The notes under the pieces are model-generated. The model saw nothing but the letters and a program-made list of their open reading frames with translations. It searched no databases and had not been told where the DNA came from. A program made the position numbers and the translations under genes. From Actinomycetota bacterium (GTDB taxonomy: Bacteria > Actinomycetota > Acidimicrobiia > Acidimicrobiales > Ilumatobacteraceae): a stretch of DNA of 45,630 bases. Location: positions 1 to 45,630 of the forward strand of contig CAUJET010000071.1 in assembly GCA_963169665.1 (NCBI GenBank), in the 5' to 3' direction. Each line of letters opens with the position of its first letter. The first letter of the stretch is position 1. Below, piece after piece: positions 15,847 to 23,052 of this stretch.

Positions 15847-16497
15847 TCACCGCACCGCGTCGGGGCCCAGGACCACGATGATGTCGCCTGCCTGGTCGTT
15901 GCCGGTGACAGGCGTCTCCGGCAGTGGAACGACGAGAGCGCCCGGGACCTGCAGGTCGACCGCCAGGACGGCGGCCGCACCTTCGAAACCGGGGCGCACG
16001 TACAACGTCGTCCGTTCGACCCTGCCGTTGAGGTCGGTCTGGTCGATCGTGACGTAGCCGAGCGCGAGCAGCCGGTCGACGTTGCGGCCGACCAGGTTGT
16101 ATCGCCCGTCGCCGTTGGCGACGACCAGCCGCACGGAGGCGCGGTCGATCTCGGTCGGCACCTGGGGCTCCGTCGGGGCCGGTGGCGGCGGTGTCGTCTC
16201 GGTTTCGACCGGGGGGGCCGTGGTGGTCGTCACCTCCGTGGCGACGGGTTCCGACGATGCCGGTGCGTCACTGGCGACCTCGGTCGTGGTCGCGGATGGC
16301 ACCGACGATTCGACGGGCGACGTCGTGGTCGGCGCAACGGTGCCGAGCGTCGCGGGCGGTTGCAGGGAGGTCGGCACGTCGGAGGTCGCAGCCGCGACCA
16401 CGACGGGCGCAGCGCGTTGGGGCGGGCCGGCGATCGCGAATCCTGCCGCGATACCGGCCGCCGCTACCAGCGCCCAGGAGATCCACGACGATCGCAT
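15847..16497 (-). CDS. Membrane-anchored LytR_C-domain protein
   Basis: 216 residues. An N-terminal membrane anchor (WISWALVAAAGIAAGFAIAG), then a ~85-residue Thr/Ser/Pro/Glu-rich low-complexity stalk likely spanning the wall, then SVRLVVANGDGRYNLVGRNVDRL and GYVTIDQTDL...TTLYVRPG...GDIIVVLGPD. This last part is the LytR C-terminal domain (LytR_C), which in actinobacteria accompanies LytR-CpsA-Psr ligases that attach polymers to peptidoglycan. No LCP catalytic domain is present. It leads the minus-strand polysaccharide operon. A TACCTT hexamer 7 bases before the ATG indicates leaderless initiation. Confidence 0.8.
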   Translation of the reverse strand: MRSSWISWALVAAAGIAAGFAIAGPPQRAAPVVVAAATSDVPTSLQPPATLGTVAPTTTSPVESSVPSATTTEVASDAPASSEPVATEVTTTTAPPVETETTPPPPAPTEPQVPTEIDRASVRLVVANGDGRYNLVGRNVDRLLALGYVTIDQTDLNGRVERTTLYVRPGFEGAAAVLAVDLQVPGALVVPLPETPVTGNDQAGDIIVVLGPDAVR

Positions 16498-16854
16498 CAG
16501 TGGAAAGGTACCAGCGCCGTCGGCGGGTGCCTTCGCGCGACCGGTGGTGGTTTCCTCGCTGCTCAGACGTGGCCAGGGGCCGCTCGACCTGTCATCTGCT
16601 CGTGGGGGGATCCGCGTTCGACCGCCCGTCTGGTGCTTATCTTCTGCGCCGGTGCGCGAATCGATGGAGAGTTGTCCGCGTCGACGATCAGTCCACTGCG
16701 CGACGACGCCGCCATCGACGGTTGTCGCGCGAACCCGTCAGCCGATTGTCACGAAACGTTCAGAACACCGACTGTTCGTGACGCTCGGCGTGATCTATGG
16801 TCGAAGTGTCATCTTGACGGCCTGTGGCGGGCAGCAGGGAAGGGCGGAAATGAC
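16498..16854. promoter_or_regulatory. Divergent regulatory region of the polysaccharide locus
   Basis: 357 bases between two divergent operons. Minus side: -10 TACCTT (AAGGTA at 16505-16510), 7 bases from the LytR_C start. Plus side: a -10-like TATGGT at 16796-16801. An inverted repeat GTCACGAA (16748-16755) / TTCGTGAC (16775-16782) ends at the expected -35 of the plus promoter, a plausible operator. A GAAACGTTCAGA motif (16753-16764) overlaps the left arm and also occurs at 10000-10011. No ORF in the gap looks coding. Confidence 0.45.
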
Positions 16855-18378
16855 ATGTTGAGGCGGAGATCTTCGAGGTCGGTGACCCCGGACTTGCGGC
16901 GGCGATTGGTGTTTCTCGACGGCGTGGCCCTGGTTCTCGCGTGGCTCCCGGCGCAGATCTGGAAGATCCAGCGCGAGATGCCTGAGTGGAAGTTGCTGGT
17001 CATGGTCGGCGCGCTCGTGGTGAGCGGCTTGGCGATCTTCCGCCTGCAGGGTCTGTATCTGTCGAGGGTGGCGTCGAGCCGCACCGAGGAGATCCGGCGC
17101 ATCGTGCGCAGCACGCTGCTGCTGGGCCTCGGCCAGAGCGCCCTCCTCGCCGCGATGAGCGTCGACCTGCCGGTGGTGTGGATCGTCGCCGGCCCGGTGC
17201 TGTTGTTGAACCTGCTCCTCTGGTTGCGTGGCGGATACCGGGCGTGGCTGTGCGCCGCGCGGCTGAAGGGTCGGTTCTCGAGAAACGTCGTCGTGATCGG
17301 CACCAACGCAGACGCGGCCGATCTGGTGTTGACCCTGCAGGAGCACCCGGAAGCAGGCTTCACGGTCGTCGGAGTCGTCGGCGAAGCGGCAATGGCCACG
17401 TTGAACGGCCTCGGACCGCTCCACCTCGGGTCGGCCGACCAGATCGAGGACCTGATCGACGCTCACCAGGTGACCGGCGTGATCGTGGTCGCCGGCGTCA
17501 TGCCGGCACGAGACCTGTCCCGCTTCCTCGCTCCGCTCGAGGCGCGCGGTCTCCACATCCAGTTGTCGAACGGCCTGACCGGCATGTGCACCGGTCGTCT
17601 CCGGGCGACACCGGTGGCGTACCAGTCCCTCTACTACGTCGAGCCCAACGACGGCACGATTCTGCAGTTGGGTGCCAAGCGGGTCATCGATGTGGTGTCG
17701 GCATCCGTGTTGTTGGTGGTGCTGTCGCCGGTGCTGTTGGCGGTCGCGTGCGCGGTGAAGTTCACCGATGGTGGACCGGTGCTGTTCGGCCAGACCCGCG
17801 TGGGGCGGGGCGGTCGGGAGTTCCGCGTCTGGAAGTTCCGATCGATGGTGGTGGATGCCGAGGCTCGTCTCGCGTCGCTGTCCGATGCCAACGAACGTCG
17901 CGGCCCGTTGTTCAAGCTCGATCGAGATCCTCGGGTCACCCGCGTGGGCGAGTTCATCCGTGCGACGTCGCTCGACGAACTGCCGCAGCTCTTCAACGTC
18001 TTGAGCGGTGAGATGAGCATGATCGGGCCTCGTCCGGCGCTGCCGTCGGAAGTCGCGCAGTTCGACGATCGTTTGCTCGATCGTCTCGACATGCGGCCGG
18101 GCATCACCGGGCTGTGGCAGGTCGAGGCCCGCGACAACCCGCACTTCGGTGCATACCGGCGTCTCGACCTGTTCTATGTCGACAACTGGTCGTTGAACCT
18201 CGACGCGGTCATCGTGGTGGCGACGATCGAGCAGGTGATCTCCAAGGCGGTCAGAACGCTGTGGACCCGAGTTGCGCCCGTGCCACCGGCGACGGATGCG
18301 GCCGGCCCGGATCCGATCGGCGGCGCAGCGCTCGACACGGTTCGCCCGGCGTCGCCTCGCTTCAGCCGCACTGCCTGA
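16855..18378 (+). CDS. Polyprenyl glycosylphosphotransferase (WbaP/WcaJ-type initiating enzyme)
   Basis: 507 residues. The N-terminal ~150 residues contain four membrane helices (FLDGVALVLAWLPAQIW, LLVMVGALVVSGLAIF, LLLGLGQSALLAAMSV, VWIVAGPVLLLNLLLWL). A Rossmann-like CoA-binding domain follows (VVVIGTNADAADLVLTLQEHPE). The C-terminal ~200 residues are the catalytic bacterial sugar transferase domain: KRVIDVVSASVLLVVLSPVL, VRVGRGGREF-type strand, WKFRSMVVDAE, TSLDELPQLFNVLSGEMSMIGPRP and RPGITGLWQV. It transfers a sugar-1-phosphate from UDP-sugar to undecaprenyl phosphate, the first step of the repeat unit. AAGGGCGGAA precedes the ATG. It likely forms an operon with the DUF4012 gene 46 bases downstream. 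Confidence 0.93.
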   Translation: MLRRRSSRSVTPDLRRRLVFLDGVALVLAWLPAQIWKIQREMPEWKLLVMVGALVVSGLAIFRLQGLYLSRVASSRTEEIRRIVRSTLLLGLGQSALLAAMSVDLPVVWIVAGPVLLLNLLLWLRGGYRAWLCAARLKGRFSRNVVVIGTNADAADLVLTLQEHPEAGFTVVGVVGEAAMATLNGLGPLHLGSADQIEDLIDAHQVTGVIVVAGVMPARDLSRFLAPLEARGLHIQLSNGLTGMCTGRLRATPVAYQSLYYVEPNDGTILQLGAKRVIDVVSASVLLVVLSPVLLAVACAVKFTDGGPVLFGQTRVGRGGREFRVWKFRSMVVDAEARLASLSDANERRGPLFKLDRDPRVTRVGEFIRATSLDELPQLFNVLSGEMSMIGPRPALPSEVAQFDDRLLDRLDMRPGITGLWQVEARDNPHFGAYRRLDLFYVDNWSLNLDAVIVVATIEQVISKAVRTLWTRVAPVPPATDAAGPDPIGGAALDTVRPASPRFSRTA

Positions 18379-18424
18379 GGGAACGCTGCTCGCCCTCGGT
18401 GCGAGCCGATAGCGTCCGAGCCGG

Positions 18425-20671
18425 ATGGCCAGGCAACGAGTTCGAGTAGAGGGATCCGACGCCTGGTGGGTCACGCTGATCGCAGCGATCGGCGCGCTCG
18501 GGGTGCTCGTCGCCGGACCGTCGCCCACGGGCGGCGCGGTGATCGATGTCGTGTTGGTCGGGGCTGCCGTCGCCGCGACGATCTGGGCGGCGGCGAGCGC
18601 GCCATGGTGGGCAGGCGTGGCGGCGTGTGCGGTCGCTGCCGCGTGCGCCCCCGGTTGGGTGCTCGCGATGCTCGGACTCGTCGGTGCGGCGGGTGGCGTC
18701 GCCGTTGGACTCGCTCGACGCGCTGTCCCGTGGTCGAGAGCGATCGTGGCGGCCGTCGCGTTGCAGGTCCTGGCGCGGCTCGACAACCTCGAACACCTGG
18801 GCATCTCGGCACTCGTTGCGATCTCGGTGGCGTCGTTCCTGGCGCTGAGCGGTGTCCTGCGACGCCCGCGGCGGGAACGTCGCGTGGTCGGCATCGTGCT
18901 CGGCTCGCTGCTCGGGGTGGTGCTCATCGCGGTGATCGGGGCGACCATCGCCGGAACGACGGCACGCCATGATCTGGAGGGTGGAGCCGATGCCGCTCAG
19001 GAGGGTGTCGCTCAGCTGGCCGACGGCGACTTCGTGGGCGCCCGGACGTCGTTCGATCGGGCGGCTGTGCTGTTCGACCGGGCATCGTCGAGGTTGTCGT
19101 CGTTCTGGGCGCAGCCGGCGCGGTTGCTGCCGGTCGTCGCCCAGCACAGGTCCGCAGCCACTCGGTTGACGGCGGCTGCCGCCGCGGTCAGTGCGGAGGC
19201 CGCTCGATCACTGGCGGAGATCGACGTCGACGCGGTACGAGTGGTCGACGGGCGGATCGACCTCGACGCGGTGCGCGCCCTCGAGGATCCGCTGGTGCGT
19301 CTCCAGGGGGCGTTGACCGACCTCTCGGGGGAGATCGAGGCCGTCGACAGTCCGTGGTTGCTCGACCAGTTGACGACGAGGCTCGAGGATCTCTCGGGCG
19401 ACATCGATCGACAGCGCTTGAAGGGGGACAACGCGATCGCTGCGGTGCAGCAGGCGCCTGCACTGCTCGGCGGGGAGGGGCGGCGGGTGTACTTCGTCGC
19501 ATTCACCACACCGGTCGAGGCTCGAGGTCTCGGCGGGTTCATGGGGAACTGGGCCGAGGTGACCATCACCGACGGAGACATCGAGATCTCCGGGTTCGGA
19601 CGGCACACCGACCTCAACCAGGCGGGAGATCCCACCACGCGGTCGCTCGACGGACCAACCGACTTCCTCGCCCAGTACGCCGACTTCGGGTTCCGCAATG
19701 CCGATGGGACCATGCGCTCGAACATCTGGTCGGACGTCACGATGTCGCCGCACTTCCCGTCCGTGGCCGATGTGATCGCTCAGCTGTATCCACAGAGCGG
19801 CGGTCAAGAGCTCGACGGCGTGTTCGCCATGGACGTCTACGCGCTCGCCGGCCTGATGCAGATCACGGGGCCGGTCGAGCTGCCTGGCCTCGACTTCGCA
19901 GTGACCCCGGAGAACGCTGCGGACTTCATGTTGTCATCGCAGTACACGCTGTTCGAGGACGTGCCCGAACGCGTCGATGCGCTCGAAGTGGTGGCGCTCA
20001 CGACCGTCGAACGACTGCTGAACGGAGATCTCCCGTCTCCGCCGCAGCTGGCGGAGCTGATGAGCCCGTACGTCGACCAAGGTCGTCTCCTCGGCTGGTC
20101 GCGGGTTCCGGCCGAGCAGGCGCTGCTGGAGAACGTCCGGATGGACGGGGCACTGCCGGCACTCGCCGGTGGCAATGGGATCACGGTCACGTTCAACAAC
20201 GCGGGCAACAGCAAGATCGACTACTACCTCGACGGTGCGATGTCGTACGACGTGACGACCTCCGAGGGCGGGGCGTCGGCAGTGCTCACACTCGACCTCA
20301 CGAACGGCGCGCCGTCGGCGGGGCTGCCGTTCTACGTGATCGGCAACAACCTCGACAAGCCGTTGGGGACCAGCACGTTGTACGTGTCGGTCTACTCGGC
20401 GGTGCCGTTCTCGAGCGCGACCCTCGACGGCGAGCCGATCGAGATGGAGTCGGGTGCGGAGGCGGGTTGGGCGGTGGCATCGGCCTTCGTCGAACTGTCG
20501 TCGAAGGAGTCGGCCAGGTTGGTGGTGCGTTTCGAGGGCGTGCCTGCGGCTGACGGACCGGTGGCCGTGCGAGTACCGGCGACGGTTCGGCCCCTGCCGT
20601 TGACGGTGACGGTCGATGGAACGATCCGGGGCGGCGGGCCGATCGAATCCGCCGGTGAGAGCCGTCGCTGA
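18425..20671 (+). CDS. DUF4012-domain membrane protein
   Basis: 748 residues. Five or six membrane helices occupy the first ~170 residues, the last being VVGIVLGSLLGVVLIAVIGATIAG. A coiled-coil-rich external part follows (GVAQLADGDFVGARTSFDRAAVLFDRASSRL), then the DUF4012 domain: RRVYFVAFTTPVEARGLGGFMGNWAEVTITDGDIEI, SDVTMSPHFPSVADVIAQLYPQSGG, LDGVFAMDVYALAGLMQITGPV. DUF4012 proteins are found in actinobacterial polysaccharide loci next to glycosylphosphotransferases, as here. The domain resembles LCP-like polymer-handling proteins, so a role in attachment or export is an inference. TAGCGT lies 9 bases before the ATG. The C-terminal ~130 residues are beta-rich. Confidence 0.85.
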   Translation: MARQRVRVEGSDAWWVTLIAAIGALGVLVAGPSPTGGAVIDVVLVGAAVAATIWAAASAPWWAGVAACAVAAACAPGWVLAMLGLVGAAGGVAVGLARRAVPWSRAIVAAVALQVLARLDNLEHLGISALVAISVASFLALSGVLRRPRRERRVVGIVLGSLLGVVLIAVIGATIAGTTARHDLEGGADAAQEGVAQLADGDFVGARTSFDRAAVLFDRASSRLSSFWAQPARLLPVVAQHRSAATRLTAAAAAVSAEAARSLAEIDVDAVRVVDGRIDLDAVRALEDPLVRLQGALTDLSGEIEAVDSPWLLDQLTTRLEDLSGDIDRQRLKGDNAIAAVQQAPALLGGEGRRVYFVAFTTPVEARGLGGFMGNWAEVTITDGDIEISGFGRHTDLNQAGDPTTRSLDGPTDFLAQYADFGFRNADGTMRSNIWSDVTMSPHFPSVADVIAQLYPQSGGQELDGVFAMDVYALAGLMQITGPVELPGLDFAVTPENAADFMLSSQYTLFEDVPERVDALEVVALTTVERLLNGDLPSPPQLAELMSPYVDQGRLLGWSRVPAEQALLENVRMDGALPALAGGNGITVTFNNAGNSKIDYYLDGAMSYDVTTSEGGASAVLTLDLTNGAPSAGLPFYVIGNNLDKPLGTSTLYVSVYSAVPFSSATLDGEPIEMESGAEAGWAVASAFVELSSKESARLVVRFEGVPAADGPVAVRVPATVRPLPLTVTVDGTIRGGGPIESAGESRR

Positions 20672-20672
20672 T

Positions 20673-20700
20673 CGACGTTCGCCGGCCGACGTTCGCCGGC
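20673..20700. repeat. Two tandem copies of a 14-bp unit
   Basis: CGACGTTCGCCGGC occurs at 20673-20686 and again at 20687-20700 with no mismatch, and a partial third copy (CGACG) follows. It begins right after the DUF4012 stop. Confidence 0.8.
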
Positions 20701-20720
20701 CGACGGCAGAGACGCCGTCG
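20701..20720. terminator. Bidirectional hairpin terminator candidate
   Basis: CGACGGC-AGAGAC-GCCGTCG is a perfect 7-bp GC-rich stem with a 6-base loop, between the convergent DUF4012 (+) and LPTTG (-) genes. No T-tract follows on either strand. Confidence 0.5.
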
Positions 20721-20725
20721 GGAGT

Positions 20726-21394
20726 TCAGCGGCTGCGGATGGCGCCGAGGTCGACGCGTCGGCGACGGGTGGCCGTCACCACCACGATGCCGAGACCGGC
20801 GGCGAGCAGCGCGGCAGCGAGCCGGAGGGTGGACAGCGAGTTGGCACCGGTCGTGGGGAGCCGTGCACCCGTGCCTGCCGACTGCCCCGTACCGGCGGCC
20901 TGCGATGCGATTGCCGGCAGCGACGCCTGCTGGACAGGGACGAGCGATGCGGTCTCACCACAGCCGTCGACGGTGGGATTGGCGACCACCCCGACGATCA
21001 GCGCACCGGCGACGCCCGACGGCAGCATCGTGCCGGGAACGAGCACGGAGACCGAACCGGTGGGGCCGATGAGGAAGCTGCCGATGGAGGTGCCGTCGAC
21101 GGTGACGGTGAGCAGTTCGCTGGGGCAGAAGCCCGTGAACGTGACCGTCACGTCTTCCTTGGGGCCGCCGGCGCCGGTGGGCGTGGTGACCGAGGGTGCG
21201 GTCGCGGCGCCGTACGACGCGGCGATCGCGGCCGATGACGGGGGGTCTTCCGCGGCGGCGGTGCCTGCGCCGACTGCAGCACCCATGACGATCAGCGCGG
21301 GGAGACACAGGAAGAGCCGTGGGGTTCGCACGCCGGCGAGCCTACTGAGGCGTTCCGTCTGCTTCGGGGACCGTCTCCTGCGACGAGCGGTCAT
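20726..21394 (-). CDS. Sortase-anchored (LPTTG) surface protein
   Basis: 222 residues. A basic N-terminus (MTARRRRRSPK) and a hydrophobic core (LFLCLPALIVMGAAVGAGTAAAE) form a signal peptide. Residues ~65-150 form one small beta-domain (VTVTFTGFCPSELLTVTVDG) resembling Ig-like or fibronectin-like wall domains. The C-terminus has LPTTG at 179-183, a hydrophobic helix (LRLAAALLAAGLGIVVV) and a RRRR tail: a complete cell-wall sorting signal. No sortase gene is in the window. The ATG overlaps the stop of the BY-kinase gene (ATGA, 21391-21394), so the two are translationally coupled, an unusual pairing. Confidence 0.85.
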   Translation of the reverse strand: MTARRRRRSPKQTERLSRLAGVRTPRLFLCLPALIVMGAAVGAGTAAAEDPPSSAAIAASYGAATAPSVTTPTGAGGPKEDVTVTFTGFCPSELLTVTVDGTSIGSFLIGPTGSVSVLVPGTMLPSGVAGALIVGVVANPTVDGCGETASLVPVQQASLPAIASQAAGTGQSAGTGARLPTTGANSLSTLRLAAALLAAGLGIVVVTATRRRRVDLGAIRSR

Positions 21395-22947
21395 CGCTTC
21401 GACGCTTGGTCGGTGTACCCGTACTGGTAGGCCTCGGCGTCGGGGAGGTACTTGGCATCGGCGCGGTTCAACACGATGCCGAGCACCGGTGCGTCGACCT
21501 GCTCGAGGGCGTCGAGCGCCTTGCGGACCTGAGGCGCGGAGGTGTGTCCGGCGTGCAGCACCACGATCAGTCCGTCTGCGTGTTGTGACAGTGCGACGGC
21601 GTCGCTGACGGACAGCACCGGGGCCGAGTCGACGATGACGTAGTCGAATCGAGCCTTCAACTGCTCGATGAGACTGGCCATCTTCCGACCGGCGAGCATC
21701 TCGCTGGGGTTCGGCGGCACGCGGCCAGATGCGATGAGCGACAGGTGGGGGTCGATCGGGGTGAGCGTCATCTCGATCGATTCGCCGACGAGGTTGTTGG
21801 TGAGACCGTACGAGCCGTCGGTCGCGAAGACGCGATGGATGCGCGGCTTGCGAAGGTCGCCGTCGACGAGGACGACCGACGCTCCGGTCTGTGCGAGCAC
21901 GACGGCCAGGTTGGTGGCGGTGGTCGTCTTGCCTTCGCCTGGCCCGGCGCTGGTGACCTGCACCACCTTCACGTCACGTTCGAGGCCGAGGAACTGCACG
22001 TTGGTGCGCAGGGTGCGATATGACTCCACGGAGTGCGCGTCGGGTCGACTCATCGAGATCGGCCGATGGTCAGGTGACGCATCGGACGGCACGATCGCCA
22101 GCACGGGCAGGTCGCGGCCGAGCTTGGTGAGGTCGTCAGGACCCGAGATCGAGTCGTCGAGGTAGTCGAGGAGGAAGGCGGCGCCGAGGCCGAGCAGCAG
22201 TCCGACCACCGCGGCCAGCATGGCGGTGCGCGTCGGGTTCGGTTCGACGGGGTCGATCGGCACGAAGGCCGGGCGGACGATCTGGACGCCACCGGTCTCG
22301 AGCGCTGCGTCGACCTGGATCTGTGAGAGCGTTTGTTTGAAGCCCGCTTGCTGGTCGATGAGCACACGCCGATCGGCTTCGCGACGGGTGTCGTCGTCGG
22401 TGTCGGTCTCGGCCATGGCGTCGTCGATCGCGTCGATCTGGGCCTGCAGCTGCTCCACCGTGGTCTGCAGCTCGGCGGCAGCTGCGTCGAGCGAGCTCAC
22501 CGCCCGTTCCTTGGCCACCTCGGCGAACGCTGCCATGTAGGTGTCGACCAGCTGGGCCGCGAATGCCGGCTCGCTACTCCGGACCGACACGCGGACGAGA
22601 TCGTTGACGTTGGACGCCGCGCCGCTGGGGCCCGGCGGGAATGCGGTGATGCCGAGCATGGTGCGCGCCCGGTCGTACACCTCGCGGCTCTGGAGCACCG
22701 AGATCTGGTTCTGGATCTTGCGGTCGGGGTCGACGTAGGTGCCCGAGCCGCTGCCGAACAGGGTGTCGCGCGACGAGGTGTCGACGAGGACGTCGCCGCT
22801 GCTCTGGTAGACGGGGTCTTGGAGCGCGGTGAGCCCGACGGCGGGCCCCACCGTGAACACGATCGCCGCAACCACCAGCCACTTCCGGCGAAGCACCACA
22901 CGCCAGTAGTCGCGCAGCGTCATCTCTGGGCGCTCGACATCAACCAT
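21391..22947 (-). CDS. Polysaccharide co-polymerase / bacterial tyrosine kinase (Wzz-BY-kinase fusion)
   Basis: 518 residues. Wzz part: MTLRDYWRVVLRRKWLVVAAIVFTV membrane helix, LQDPVYQSSGDVLV, coiled-coil (AAAELQTTVEQLQAQIDAID), VRPAFVPIDPVEPNPTR and a second helix (LAAVVGLLLGLGAAFLLDYL). Kinase part: SVESYRTLRTNVQF activator-like helix, Walker A SAGPGEGKTTTATN, Walker A' VDGDLRKPR, Walker B VIVDSAPVL. The C-terminus carries four Tyr within ~13 residues (KYL, AYQYGY), the expected autophosphorylation cluster. BY-kinases of this type couple their phosphorylation cycle to polymer length and export. ATG 22947 chosen: upstream reading has no membrane-protein features. TACCCT lies 10 bases before the ATG. 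Confidence 0.93.
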   Translation of the reverse strand: MVDVERPEMTLRDYWRVVLRRKWLVVAAIVFTVGPAVGLTALQDPVYQSSGDVLVDTSSRDTLFGSGSGTYVDPDRKIQNQISVLQSREVYDRARTMLGITAFPPGPSGAASNVNDLVRVSVRSSEPAFAAQLVDTYMAAFAEVAKERAVSSLDAAAAELQTTVEQLQAQIDAIDDAMAETDTDDDTRREADRRVLIDQQAGFKQTLSQIQVDAALETGGVQIVRPAFVPIDPVEPNPTRTAMLAAVVGLLLGLGAAFLLDYLDDSISGPDDLTKLGRDLPVLAIVPSDASPDHRPISMSRPDAHSVESYRTLRTNVQFLGLERDVKVVQVTSAGPGEGKTTTATNLAVVLAQTGASVVLVDGDLRKPRIHRVFATDGSYGLTNNLVGESIEMTLTPIDPHLSLIASGRVPPNPSEMLAGRKMASLIEQLKARFDYVIVDSAPVLSVSDAVALSQHADGLIVVLHAGHTSAPQVRKALDALEQVDAPVLGIVLNRADAKYLPDAEAYQYGYTDQASKR

Positions 22948-23052
22948 GAAGTCGACAAGGGTACTTGAAGTTGCCACTGAGAGCGAGGTCGCCCCCACGC
23001 GAGGCATCGATCTTCGGCCGGGAGGGCGCGAAAACGGTCAGTGAGCGGCGGG

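Noticed and set aside
20616..21608. Plus-strand ORF of 330 codons opposite the LPTTG gene
   Set aside because: Low-complexity shadow; the minus strand has signal peptide, LPTTG and coupling to the kinase.
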